From Duganella sp. BJB476 (GTDB lineage: Bacteria > Pseudomonadota > Gammaproteobacteria > Burkholderiales > Burkholderiaceae_D), in contig NZ_QVIO01000004.1 of the NCBI RefSeq assembly GCF_003416895.1, forward strand, positions 248,001 to 312,000: a stretch of DNA of 64,000 nucleotides. Direction: 5' to 3'. Shown here piece after piece: positions 9,483-17,850 of the stretch. Within the stretch, counting starts at the first letter, position 1. Each line of letters starts with the position of its first letter. The notes under the pieces were generated by a model. The model made no database searches, was not told the DNA's origin, and saw only the letters and a program-made list of their open reading frames with translations. A program made the translations under genes and the position numbers.

Positions 9483-10843
9483 ACAGCACGGCGGCCCGCT
9501 CGACGGAGGAATTGCAGCGCGAGCTGGCCGCGAAAGGCGTGCGCTTCGTGTTCGCGCAGTTCACGGACATCCACGGCGCGGCCAAGGGCAAGCTGATACC
9601 GCTGGCGAATCTGGACGATATCGTTTCGCCGGGCGCGGGATTCTCCGGACCGTCGATCTGGGGCACGGGCTTGCCGCGCACCGGTCCGCGTTCGGAATAC
9701 TATGGCCGCGCCGACCTCTCCACGCTGAAGGTCATGCCCTGGCTGCCCGGCTACGCGCGCGTGGCGCTGGACGGTCATGTGGCGGGCGAGCCTTTCGACG
9801 CCTGTCCGCGCCAGGTATTGCGCAAGCAGGTCGAGCGGCTTGCGCAGCGCGGCTGGACCTTGAACGCAGGGCTGGAGCCGGAGTTCTTCCTGCTGCAACA
9901 AGGTGCCAACGGCTACGATGCCGAAGCCGCCGATACGCTGGAAAAGCCATCCTACGACACCAAGAGTTTGCTGCGCCGCCGAGGCTTCATCGAGAAATTG
10001 ACAACGTCGTTGGATCAGTGTGGACTCGGCGTTTTCCAGATCGACCACGAGGATGCGACCGGCCAGTTCGAAGTCAACTACAAATACGCCGACGCGCTCA
10101 AGGCGGCCGATAACTTCATGCTCTTCAAAATGGCGGCGCAGCATATCGCCGAGGAGGAGGGCCTGCTGTTCTCGATGATGCCCAAGCCGTTCGCAGAGCG
10201 CCCCGGCAGCGGGCTGCATTTCCATTTGTCGCTGGCGAATGTCGCCGGCAAGCCTTTGTTCGCGTTGGGCGAAGAGAAGGAGCAGGGCGGGCGCGATCTC
10301 GGCCTGTCGTCGTTGGCCTATCATTTCATGGCCGGTTTGCTGCATCACGCGCCGGCGCTGACCGCATTGTGCGCACCGACCGTCAATTCGTATAAACGAT
10401 TAATGTGCGGGCAGTCGCTGTCCGGCACCAGCTGGGCGCCGGCCTTCATCGGCTACGGCAACAACAACCGCACCACGGTTGCGCGGGCGGTCTACCAGCG
10501 CATCGAATGGCGCCTGCCCGATAGCTCGGCCAATCCCTATCTGGCGCTGGCGGGCGTGATCGCAGCAGGGCTGGACGGCATCGACCGGGCGCTGGAAGCC
10601 ATGGAGCCGGTCAATCAGGATGTGTACGAAATGTCCGACGCTGCGCGTGCGGAGCTGGGACTGAAGTTGCTGCCGCAGAATCTGGGTGTAGCCGCCGCCG
10701 CGCTGAAGGCCGACACCGTGCTGGCCGATGCGCTGGGCGCGGAGATCGTCAACGAGTTTGTGGCGCTGAAGAGCGCCGAATGGATCGAATACAGCCAACA
10801 CGTCAGCGCCTGGGAAACCAAGCGCTATATCGACCGCTTCTAG
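9464..10843 (+). CDS. Glutamine synthetase family ligase, type III / gamma-glutamylmethylamide-synthetase-like
   Basis: Second glutamine-synthetase-fold protein, 459 residues, clearly different from the other two. Its N-terminus (VRFVFAQFTDIHGAAKGKLIPL) and WGTGLPRTGP belong to the subgroup often annotated as type III glutamate-ammonia ligase. The metal-site motif reads FQIDHEDATGQFEVNY and the later motif HFHLSLANV. The start at 9464 overlaps the aldehyde dehydrogenase stop, so translation is coupled. The amine substrate is unknown; context suggests another amine or a longer polyamine. Confidence 0.85.
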   Translation: MDTNRLDSTAARSTEELQRELAAKGVRFVFAQFTDIHGAAKGKLIPLANLDDIVSPGAGFSGPSIWGTGLPRTGPRSEYYGRADLSTLKVMPWLPGYARVALDGHVAGEPFDACPRQVLRKQVERLAQRGWTLNAGLEPEFFLLQQGANGYDAEAADTLEKPSYDTKSLLRRRGFIEKLTTSLDQCGLGVFQIDHEDATGQFEVNYKYADALKAADNFMLFKMAAQHIAEEEGLLFSMMPKPFAERPGSGLHFHLSLANVAGKPLFALGEEKEQGGRDLGLSSLAYHFMAGLLHHAPALTALCAPTVNSYKRLMCGQSLSGTSWAPAFIGYGNNNRTTVARAVYQRIEWRLPDSSANPYLALAGVIAAGLDGIDRALEAMEPVNQDVYEMSDAARAELGLKLLPQNLGVAAAALKADTVLADALGAEIVNEFVALKSAEWIEYSQHVSAWETKRYIDRF

Positions 10844-10852
10844 GAGCAAGCG

Positions 10853-12190
10853 ATGAGCCAGGCCATGAAGGACTTTCTACGTGACCGCAATATTCACGAA
10901 GTGGAGTGCGTGATCGCCGACATGACCGGCATCGCTCGCGGCAAGATCCTGCCCAAGGACCTGTTCCTCAGCGAAGGCGAGATGCGCCTGCCCAAGAGCG
11001 TATTGCTCAACACCGTCAACGGCGAGCAGCCCAACAATCTGCCCTACACCGGCGCCACCGATCCCGACATGATCTGCGTGCCGGACCTGGCCACGCTGCG
11101 GCAGGTGCCGTGGGCGGCGGAGAACGTCGCGCTGGTGATCCACGACTGCCAGAACTTCGATGGTTCGCCGGTCGGCCTGTCGCCGCGCGCGGTGCTGCGC
11201 AAGGTGCTCAAGCTGTATGCGGAACGCGGCTGGCAGCCGGTGGTGGCGCCGGAGATGGAGTTCTACCTGGTCGCGCGCAGCAGCAATCCTCACGAGCCGC
11301 TGACGCCACCGCTGGGCCGCAGCGGCAAGACGGAATCGGGCCGCCAGTCGTATTCGATCGACGCCGTCAACGATTTCGATCCCTTCTTCCTTGAGCTATC
11401 CACCTTCTGCAAGCAGCACGAGCTGGGCGTGGAGACGCTGATCCACGAAGCGGGCGCCGGGCAGATGGAGATCAACTTCACGCACGGCGAGGCGCTGGAA
11501 TTGGCCGACCGTGTGTTCCTGTTCAAGCGCGCGGTGCGGGAGACGGCGCTGCGCCATGGGATCTTCGCCACCTTCATGGCCAAGCCGATGGAGACGGAGC
11601 CCGGAAGCGCAATGCATATCCATCAGAGCATATTGGATGCGGCGACCGGCGCCAACATCTTCAGCCGTGCCGACGGTGAGGCCAGCGATTTGTTCTTCAA
11701 CTATATCGCGGGACTGGAGCAGTACGCGGCGGCGGCCACGTTGCTGTTTGCGCCGCACGTCAATTCGTATCGGCGGCTGTCGCGCTTCATGTCGGCGCCG
11801 ACCAACGTGCATTGGGGTTACGACAATCGCACCTGCGGCATCCGCATTCCGAACTCCGCACCCGTCAACCGTCGCGTGGAGAACCGCGTGCCGGGCGTGG
11901 ACGTCAATCCCTATCTGGCGATGGCCGCCACGCTGGCCTGCGGCTATCTCGGCATGACACAAGGTTTGACGCCATCGCCGCCAACCGCCGACAGTGCTGA
12001 ACATGTGCACGACCAGCTGCCGCGCAACCTGGAGGACGCCATTCTGCGCCTGCGCGAATGCCAGCCGCTGAGCGAGATCCTGGGCGAGTTGTTCGTGCAG
12101 GCCTTCTGCGAAGTGAAGGAACTTGAATTCGCCACCTACAGCCGCGTGATCAGCTCCTGGGAGCGCGAGCACTTGATGCTGCTGGTGTGA
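10853..12190 (+). CDS. Glutamine synthetase family protein, second PuuA-like gamma-glutamyl-polyamine ligase
   Basis: Third ligase of the cluster, 445 residues, strongly similar to the first one (shared DMTGIARGKILPKDLFL, VVAPEMEFYLVARSSNP, HEAGAGQMEINF and final SSWEREHLML). It was probably produced by duplication and then diverged. An SD-like GGAGCAAGCG precedes the ATG, 9 bp after the second ligase. The stop overlaps the next start. Different polyamine specificity from the first copy is plausible but not shown. Confidence 0.87.
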   Translation: MSQAMKDFLRDRNIHEVECVIADMTGIARGKILPKDLFLSEGEMRLPKSVLLNTVNGEQPNNLPYTGATDPDMICVPDLATLRQVPWAAENVALVIHDCQNFDGSPVGLSPRAVLRKVLKLYAERGWQPVVAPEMEFYLVARSSNPHEPLTPPLGRSGKTESGRQSYSIDAVNDFDPFFLELSTFCKQHELGVETLIHEAGAGQMEINFTHGEALELADRVFLFKRAVRETALRHGIFATFMAKPMETEPGSAMHIHQSILDAATGANIFSRADGEASDLFFNYIAGLEQYAAAATLLFAPHVNSYRRLSRFMSAPTNVHWGYDNRTCGIRIPNSAPVNRRVENRVPGVDVNPYLAMAATLACGYLGMTQGLTPSPPTADSAEHVHDQLPRNLEDAILRLRECQPLSEILGELFVQAFCEVKELEFATYSRVISSWEREHLMLLV

Positions 12191-13560
12191 GCATGGCCGG
12201 TACCCGCGACGGATTGAACTGGCCCCGCGCGCAAGCGCTGGCCGCCGCCGAACGCGCCAGCTACATCGCGCGCAATCCCGAATCGGCGCGATTGGCGGGG
12301 CAGGCCGCGCAGCACTTGCTGTTCGGCGTGCCGATGCACTGGATGAACGACTGGTCCACGCCGTTCGCGCTGACGGTGCGCGAAGCCTCCGGTGCCCGCT
12401 TCCGCGACGTAGACGGCCACGAATACATCGACTTCTGCCTCGGCGACACCGGCGCCATGTTCGGCCACGCGCCGCCATCGGTGGCGCAGGCGATAGCGCG
12501 CCAGGCTGCGCGCGGCTATACCGCCATGCTGCCGTCGGAAGATGCCGCGCCGGTGGCGGCGGAGCTGGCGCGGCGTTTCGGCCTGCCGTACTGGCAGTTC
12601 GCCCTGTCCGCATCGGACGCCAATCGCTTCGTGCTGCGCTGGCTGCGCGCCGCGACGGGCCGCAGCAAGGTGCTGGTCTTCAATGGCTGCTACCACGGCA
12701 CAGTGGATGACGTGTTCGTCGATCTGGTCGACGGCGTGCCGACCCAGCGCGATAGCCTGCTGGGGCAAGTGCACAAGCTTACGGAGCATACGGTGGTGGT
12801 GGAGTTCAACGACCTGCCTGCGCTGGAAGCGGCGCTCAAGCACGACGACATCGCCTGCGTGCTGGCCGAACCTGTGATGACCAACATCGGCATGGTGCTG
12901 CCGCAGCCGGGCTACTGGGAGGCTGCGCAGCAGCTCATCAAGCATCACGGCAGCCTGCTGGTGATCGACGAAACCCACACCATCAGCAGCGGCCCCGGAG
13001 GCTACGCGCAAGCGCACGGCATGCAGCCGGACGCGCTGGTGGTCGGCAAGCCAATCGGCGGCGGCATCCCGTGTGCGGTCTATGGATTTACCGAGGAACT
13101 GGCGCGACGGGTGGAGAAGGCCAAGCACGACGCGCCACCCGGCCATTCCGGCGTCGGCACCACGCTAAGCGCCAACATGTTCGCGATGGCCGCGATGCGC
13201 GCCAATCTGGAGCAGGTGATGACGGAACAGGCCTACCAGCATATGTTCGCGCTGGCGGCCCAGTTGGCGGAAGGCTTGCGCACCGTGATCGCGCGCCACA
13301 AGCTGCCGTGGTGCGTGACCCAGATCGGCGTCCGTACCGAATTCCAGTTCACGCCAACCGCGCCGCAAAACGGCACGCAAGCGCAAGCGATACTGGACAG
13401 CGATCTGGAGCAGATCATCCACCTCTACCTGCTCAACCGCGGCCTGTTGATCACACCGTTCCACAACATGTTGTTGGTTTGCCCCGAAACCGCTGAAGAT
13501 GATGTGGTACGCCTGATTTCTGCATTCGAAGCGTGCGTTTTGGAATTGTTGTTTAGTTGA
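12187..13560 (+). CDS. Aspartate aminotransferase family protein (glutamate-1-semialdehyde-aminomutase-like)
   Basis: PLP enzyme of fold type I, class III, 457 residues, resembling glutamate-1-semialdehyde aminomutases and related transaminases. The probable PLP lysine is in VVGKPIGGGIPCAVYGF and the cofactor aspartate in LLVIDETHTIS. The GTG at 12187 overlaps the preceding stop; an ATG two codons later (12193) is the alternative. It is the last gene of the operon, so a role in amine catabolism rather than heme synthesis is inferred. Substrate unknown. Confidence 0.78.
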   Translation: MSMAGTRDGLNWPRAQALAAAERASYIARNPESARLAGQAAQHLLFGVPMHWMNDWSTPFALTVREASGARFRDVDGHEYIDFCLGDTGAMFGHAPPSVAQAIARQAARGYTAMLPSEDAAPVAAELARRFGLPYWQFALSASDANRFVLRWLRAATGRSKVLVFNGCYHGTVDDVFVDLVDGVPTQRDSLLGQVHKLTEHTVVVEFNDLPALEAALKHDDIACVLAEPVMTNIGMVLPQPGYWEAAQQLIKHHGSLLVIDETHTISSGPGGYAQAHGMQPDALVVGKPIGGGIPCAVYGFTEELARRVEKAKHDAPPGHSGVGTTLSANMFAMAAMRANLEQVMTEQAYQHMFALAAQLAEGLRTVIARHKLPWCVTQIGVRTEFQFTPTAPQNGTQAQAILDSDLEQIIHLYLLNRGLLITPFHNMLLVCPETAEDDVVRLISAFEACVLELLFS

Positions 13561-13578
13561 TTACATTTCTAGAAAAAA

Positions 13579-13636
13579 CCAATACTTGTACAATGATTGA
13601 TCTATAAAGCCAATACTTGTACAATGATTTTGTACC
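13579..13636 (+). promoter_or_regulatory. yefM-yoeB promoter with three TGTACA operators
   Basis: A perfect 20-bp direct repeat occurs at 13579-13598 and 13610-13629; each copy contains the palindrome TTGTACAA. TGTACA cores lie at 13587 and 13618, with a third, TGTACC, at 13631. Known YefM operators are palindromes with a TGTACA core. TTGATC (13597-13602) and TACAAT (13620-13625), 17 bp apart, form a good promoter whose -10 box lies inside the second operator. Confidence 0.8.
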
Positions 13637-13665
13637 TCAGTTTTCTACTCTCAGGATTTCTCAAT

Positions 13666-13953
13666 ATGAACATCTTAACTTTTAGCGAGGCACGTGCCGG
13701 GCTGAAAGCTGCGATGGACGACGTTTGCACCGACCACACTCCGACAGTCATTACGCGCCAAGGCGGCGAACCTGTGGTGATGATGTCGCTGGCCGATTTC
13801 AACAGTATCGAGGAAACGCTGTACCTCCTCGGTTCTCCGAAAAACGCCAGCCGGTTGATGGCGTCGTTCGAGCAGCTGAAGGCTGGTAAGTCCAAGGCCA
13901 GGGAACTTATCCGTCATGACGAACAAAAAAACAAGCAACAAGAAACAAGCTAG
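13666..13953 (+). CDS. yefM: Type II antitoxin YefM (Phd/YefM family)
   Basis: Antitoxin and autorepressor of 95 residues. The N-terminal Phd/YefM DNA-binding domain (MNILTFSEARAGLKAAMDDV...PVVMMSLADFNSIEETLYLL) is complete and the charged C-terminus should wrap the toxin. The ATG at 13666 matches the family N-terminus; the frame's earlier start codons lie inside the operator. The 3' end overlaps the toxin gene by 38 bases. Confidence 0.92.
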   Translation: MNILTFSEARAGLKAAMDDVCTDHTPTVITRQGGEPVVMMSLADFNSIEETLYLLGSPKNASRLMASFEQLKAGKSKARELIRHDEQKNKQQETS

Positions 13954-14212
13954 GCAAAGTGTCGTGGCGTTTACGGATAGTGGTTGGGAGGACTATCTGT
14001 ACATGCAGAAAGAGGAGCCCAAGCTGGCTCAAAGAATCAACGAACTGATAGACGCGTGCCTGGCTGACCCTTTCAAGGGAATTGGTAAGCCGGAACCTCT
14101 AAAGGGGAATTTGACGGGCTTATGGTCGCGCCGTATCGACCTTGAACACCGTCTGGTTTACGCGGTGATGGACGATACGATACACGTTGTGGGCTGTCGG
14201 TTTCACTACTAG
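13916..14212 (+). CDS. yoeB: Type II toxin YoeB (ribosome-dependent mRNA interferase)
   Basis: RelE-superfamily toxin of 98 residues, very like YoeB: WEDYLYMQ, INELIDACLADPFKGIGKPEPLKGNL, SRRIDLEHRLVYAV and a C-terminal CRFHY. The residues expected for the catalytic site (Glu, Arg and the terminal His-Tyr) are present, so the toxin looks active. The usual form is about 84 residues; here the N-terminus has a lysine-rich extension of about 14 residues within the antitoxin overlap, and a GTG near residue 16 is an alternative start. Confidence 0.92.
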   Translation: MTNKKTSNKKQARQSVVAFTDSGWEDYLYMQKEEPKLAQRINELIDACLADPFKGIGKPEPLKGNLTGLWSRRIDLEHRLVYAVMDDTIHVVGCRFHY

Positions 14213-14222
14213 TGATGAATCG

Positions 14223-14250
14223 GGCGCAGCTTCAAGGCTGCGCCTTTTTT
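14223..14250 (+). terminator. Intrinsic terminator after yefM-yoeB
   Basis: Perfect 8-bp stem GGCGCAGC / GCTGCGCC with a 6-base loop, followed by six T residues. It ends the toxin-antitoxin transcript just before the convergent panB stop. Confidence 0.85.
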
Positions 14251-14257
14251 ACGTCGC

Positions 14258-15136
14258 TTAGAAGCAGTGCTCCAGCGCCGGGAAGCTGCCGTCCTTGACG
14301 GCGGTGACGTAGGCGGTGACGGCGGCGTCGATGCTGGTCTGGCCTTCCATGAAGTTCTTCACGAAGCGCGCTTTGCGGCCCGGGAATACGCCCAGCAGAT
14401 CGTGCATCACCAGCACCTGGCCCGAACAATCAGGACCCGCGCCGATGCCGATCGTCGGTATCGCCAGCAGCTCCGTCACTTCCTTGCCCAGCTGCGTGGG
14501 AATCGCTTCAAGCACCAGCAGCGAGGCGCCGGCTGCTTGCAGTTTCAGCGCGTCCGCTTTCAGCAGGTCGGCGCTTTCGGTGGTCTTGCCCTGCACCTTG
14601 TAGCCGCCCAGCTGATGCACCGATTGCGGCGTCAGGCCGAGGTGCGCGCAGACCGGCACCGAGCGCTCGGTCAGGAAACGCACCGTGTCCGCCAGCCAGG
14701 CGCCGCCTTCCAGCTTGACCATGTGGGCGCCGGCCTGGATCAGCTGCACGGCGTTGTTGAAGGCGCTCTCCGGCGTGGCGTAGGCGCCGAACGGCAGGTC
14801 GGCGACGATCATCGCCGATTTGCTGCCGCGCGCGACGGCGGCGGTATGGTAGGCCACCTCGGCCACCGTCACCGGCAGCGTCGACTGGTGGCCGTTGCAG
14901 ACCATGCCCAGCGAATCGCCGATCAACAGGATCTCGACGCCGCAGCGGTCCATCAGTGAGGCGAAGCTGGCGTCGTAGCAGGTCAGCATGGTGATCTTTT
15001 CACCGGCCGCGCGCAGGTTCGCCAGCGTGGGTATGGTGACTGCCTTGTTGGCGACCGCTTTGGCCGGTGCAGGTGCGGTGGTGGCGGCAGGCTTTTGGCT
15101 CGCGGCCATTTCGTTTCCTTGCAAATAACCAGACAT
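14258..15136 (-). CDS. panB: 3-methyl-2-oxobutanoate hydroxymethyltransferase PanB
   Basis: First committed enzyme of pantothenate synthesis: it transfers a one-carbon unit from methylenetetrahydrofolate to ketoisovalerate. 292 residues from the ATG at 15136, which has AAAGGA upstream. MLTCYDASFASLMDRCGVEILLIGDSLGMV and HLGLTPQSVHQLGGYKVQG are diagnostic. A second ATG at 15109, also with a good SD (AAGGA), gives 283 residues, nearer the family norm of ~265-275; the N-terminal Ala/Pro-rich linker is not part of the fold. It is the last gene of the pcnB-folK-panB cluster. Confidence 0.93.
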   Translation of the reverse strand: MSGYLQGNEMAASQKPAATTAPAPAKAVANKAVTIPTLANLRAAGEKITMLTCYDASFASLMDRCGVEILLIGDSLGMVCNGHQSTLPVTVAEVAYHTAAVARGSKSAMIVADLPFGAYATPESAFNNAVQLIQAGAHMVKLEGGAWLADTVRFLTERSVPVCAHLGLTPQSVHQLGGYKVQGKTTESADLLKADALKLQAAGASLLVLEAIPTQLGKEVTELLAIPTIGIGAGPDCSGQVLVMHDLLGVFPGRKARFVKNFMEGQTSIDAAVTAYVTAVKDGSFPALEHCF

Positions 15137-15204
15137 GGGAAATCCTTTAAAGATGTGATGACACGGCGATAGTGTAGTCCTGAATCCTATCGCGTGCAGG
15201 GGAG

Positions 15205-15756
15205 TCAAATAATGGGGCTGATACCCTGATCGGCTACCGCAGCGGCATAATCCTGCGCCGCACCCTTGCCGGGAATGTGGATGGCCGGCGCCAGTTCCAG
15301 CAGCGGCACCAGCACGAAGGCGCGTTCCGTCATGCGCGGATGCGGCACCGTCAGCGTGGCGCTGGCGATCTGCTGGTCGCCGTACAGCAGCAGGTCCAGG
15401 TCCAGCGTGCGCGGGGCGTTGCGGTAGGGGCGCTCGCGGCCGTGCGCCTGCTCGATGCCGTGCAGCGCCTGCAGCAGCGCTTCGGCGTCCAGCGTGGTGG
15501 CGATGCGGGCTACGGCGTTGATGTAGTCGTCGCCGCTGGAGTCGATCGGCGCAGTGCGGTACAGGCCAGACGCCGCCATCAGCGTGCAGCCGGACAGGCG
15601 TTGCAGGCGCTCCAGCGCGTCAGCCACGTTGCCGCGCGCGTCGCCCAGGTTGGCGCCGATGCCGATGTAGGCGATGGTGAAGGCGAACGGCGCGCCGTCA
15701 TCCGGCTGCGCGCTGAACGCGGCCGAAGGGCTGCCGGTGGTGCTGGTGTTGTTCAT
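15205..15756 (-). CDS. folK: 2-amino-4-hydroxy-6-hydroxymethyldihydropteridine diphosphokinase FolK
   Basis: Pyrophosphokinase of folate biosynthesis, 183 residues. IGIGANLGDARGNV, GLYRTAPIDSSGDDYINAV and the metal/ATP-binding RTLDLDLLLYG are typical, as is PHPRMTERAFVLVPL. Start chosen at the ATG at 15756, 16 bp after the pcnB stop; longer versions would overlap pcnB. The FolK product pathway leads to tetrahydrofolate, the one-carbon source for the neighbouring PanB. Confidence 0.92.
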   Translation of the reverse strand: MNNTSTTGSPSAAFSAQPDDGAPFAFTIAYIGIGANLGDARGNVADALERLQRLSGCTLMAASGLYRTAPIDSSGDDYINAVARIATTLDAEALLQALHGIEQAHGRERPYRNAPRTLDLDLLLYGDQQIASATLTVPHPRMTERAFVLVPLLELAPAIHIPGKGAAQDYAAAVADQGISPII

Positions 15757-15772
15757 GATGCGATGGCGCAGC

Positions 15773-17176
15773 TCAGTCGCCGCTGCCCTGGCCGCCGTCG
15801 CCGGAACCACCGGCGCCGCCGGCATTGCCGCCTTCAGCGCCGCCCTTGCTGCGGCCACCGCGACGCGGTGCGCGCTTGCGCTTGGCGCCGCCGGCGCCCG
15901 CAGGCTGGTTGGCGGTTGCGATCAGGTCTTCGCGGGTGGCGTCGTCGCCTTCATAGAACGCGGTCCACCATTCGCCCAACTCGGCGTCGATCTCGCCGGA
16001 GGCGCAGCGCAGTAGCAGGAAGTCGTAGCCGGCGCGGAAGCGCAGGTGTTCCAGCAGCTTGTGCGGCGACTTGCCGCTGCGGCGCTCGAAGCGCGGCTGC
16101 ATCGACCAGATGTCGCGCATGTCGGAGCCGATCTTGCGTTGCAAGGCCAGCTTCTCGGTCTGCGAATCGAGCACGTCGTCGGCTGCCAGGTGCAGGGCGG
16201 GGATGGTCTGCTCGCCGGCGGCGCGGTAGGCGGTCCACTTCTCTAGCACCTGGTGCCACAGCAGCGACGCAAACAGGAAGCCCGGCGACACCGTCTTGCC
16301 GGCGTGGATGCGGGCGTCGGTCGAATCGAGCGCCAAGGTCACGAACTTGAAGCCCAGCGGCTGCTCCAGCACCACGTCCAGCAGCGGCAGCAGGCCGTGA
16401 TGCAGGCCTTCCTTGCGCAGCTGCTGCAGGCAGGCCAGCGCCTGGCCGCTCATCAGGAGCTTGAGCATTTCGTCGAACACGCGCGCCGCAGGCACGTTGT
16501 CGATCAGCGAAGCCATGACCGGGATCGGCGCACCGGTATTCGGTTCGATGGTGAATTTGAGCTTGGCGGCGAAGCGCACCACGCGCAGCATACGCACCGG
16601 GTCTTCGCGGTAGCGCGCTTCCGGCTGGCCGATGATGCGCAGCGTCTTGGCGCGGATGTCTTCCACGCCGCCGTGGTAGTCCAGCACCTGCTGGTTGGCC
16701 GGGTTGTAGTACATGGCGTTGATGGTGAAGTCGCGCCGCACCGCGTCCTCCGCCTGCGAGCCGAAGGTGTTGTCGCGCAGGACGCGGCCATGTTCATCCT
16801 TAGGCGCGTTGTCCAGCGTGGTGCCGCGGAAGGTGGTCACCTCCAGCAAATCCTGGCCGAACATCACGTGCACGATCTGGAACCGCTTGCCGATGATGAA
16901 GGCGCGGCGGAACAGGCGCTTGACCTGCTCCGGCGTGGCGTTGGTGGCGATGTCGAAGTCTTTCGGCTTCACGCCCAGCAGCAGGTCGCGCACGGCGCCG
17001 CCGACCACGAAGGCTTCGTAGCCCGCTTCCTGCAACGTGCTGGTGACGCGCACCGCGTTCGACGACAGCAGGCGCGGATCGATGCCGTGGGCTTCAGGGC
17101 CCAGTATCACCGGCGTGCTGGTGTCGCGTGCCTTGCTCTTGGTGCCGAGGATTTTGCGGATCAGTTTCTTAATCAT
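15773..17176 (-). CDS. pcnB: Poly(A) polymerase PcnB
   Basis: Polynucleotide adenylyltransferase that adds 3' poly(A) tails to RNA and promotes decay. 467 residues. The nucleotidyltransferase domain has FVVGGAVRDLLLGVKPKDFDIATNA with the two catalytic aspartates, and RDFTINAMYYNP follows. The C-terminus is a basic stretch (AKRKRAPRRGGRSKG) and a Gly-rich tail. The ATG at 17176 (MIKKLIRKIL) overlaps the end of the HAD gene; a TTG at 17188 is less likely. Confidence 0.93.
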   Translation of the reverse strand: MIKKLIRKILGTKSKARDTSTPVILGPEAHGIDPRLLSSNAVRVTSTLQEAGYEAFVVGGAVRDLLLGVKPKDFDIATNATPEQVKRLFRRAFIIGKRFQIVHVMFGQDLLEVTTFRGTTLDNAPKDEHGRVLRDNTFGSQAEDAVRRDFTINAMYYNPANQQVLDYHGGVEDIRAKTLRIIGQPEARYREDPVRMLRVVRFAAKLKFTIEPNTGAPIPVMASLIDNVPAARVFDEMLKLLMSGQALACLQQLRKEGLHHGLLPLLDVVLEQPLGFKFVTLALDSTDARIHAGKTVSPGFLFASLLWHQVLEKWTAYRAAGEQTIPALHLAADDVLDSQTEKLALQRKIGSDMRDIWSMQPRFERRSGKSPHKLLEHLRFRAGYDFLLLRCASGEIDAELGEWWTAFYEGDDATREDLIATANQPAGAGGAKRKRAPRRGGRSKGGAEGGNAGGAGGSGDGGQGSGD

Positions 17177-17840
17177 TGAATAGGTCAATTAATGGCCAGC
17201 CTTGGGCTGTGGCATGCGTTTTCAGTGCGGCGTTGGGGTTGGTCGCCACCGGGTGGCTGACGATGGACATCAGCGGCAGGTCGTTGTGCGAATCGCTGTA
17301 GAAATGGACGGTGCCGAAGTCTTCCAGCTTCTTGTCCATCTTCGCCAGCCAGGCCTTGGTGTGCGTGACCTTGCCCGCGCCCTGGGTCGGCGTGCCGAGC
17401 AGCTTGCCGGTCAGCTTGCCGTCGGCGTCCACTTCCGGCATGGCCGCGATCAGGTGCTCCACGCCCAGCGCCTTGGCGATCGGCGCGGTGACGAAGTGGT
17501 TGGTGGCGGTGACGATGGCCACCAGGTCGCCGGCGTCGATATGCTTTTGCAGCAGCGCGCGCGCCGAAGGGCGGATCGCCGGCAGCACCACTTCGGCCAT
17601 GTACTGCTGCTGCATGGCCTGCAGGCGCTCGCGCGGGAAGGAGGCCAGGGTGCCGAGCGAGAACTCCAGGTATTCCACCGGGTCCAGCGTGCCGGCCTGG
17701 TACTGGGCGAAGAATTCATCGTTGCGGCGGGCGAATTCGGCGGCGTCCACGGCGCCGATGCGCACCAGGAACTGCCCCCACTCGTAGTCGGAGTCGATCG
17801 GCAGCAGCGTGTGGTCGAGGTCAAATAAGGCTAAGTTCAT
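17169..17840 (-). CDS. HAD-superfamily IB phosphatase (SerB-like)
   Basis: Haloacid dehalogenase-type hydrolase of 223 residues. Motif I ALFDLDHTLLPIDSD carries the nucleophile and acid/base aspartates, motif II is IVTATNHF, and the final motif is HFYSDSHNDLPLMSIVSHPVATNPN. The HAD-IB layout matches histidinol-phosphatase or phosphoserine-phosphatase-like proteins. It is cotranscribed between hda and pcnB and overlaps pcnB by 8 bases. Substrate not determinable. Confidence 0.85.
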   Translation of the reverse strand: MNLALFDLDHTLLPIDSDYEWGQFLVRIGAVDAAEFARRNDEFFAQYQAGTLDPVEYLEFSLGTLASFPRERLQAMQQQYMAEVVLPAIRPSARALLQKHIDAGDLVAIVTATNHFVTAPIAKALGVEHLIAAMPEVDADGKLTGKLLGTPTQGAGKVTHTKAWLAKMDKKLEDFGTVHFYSDSHNDLPLMSIVSHPVATNPNAALKTHATAQGWPLIDLFND

Positions 17841-17850
17841 GCAGGATTCG

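Noticed and set aside
13597..13665. Longer N-terminus for YefM
   Set aside because: The extension would be encoded by the operator and promoter; the family begins at MNILTFSEAR.
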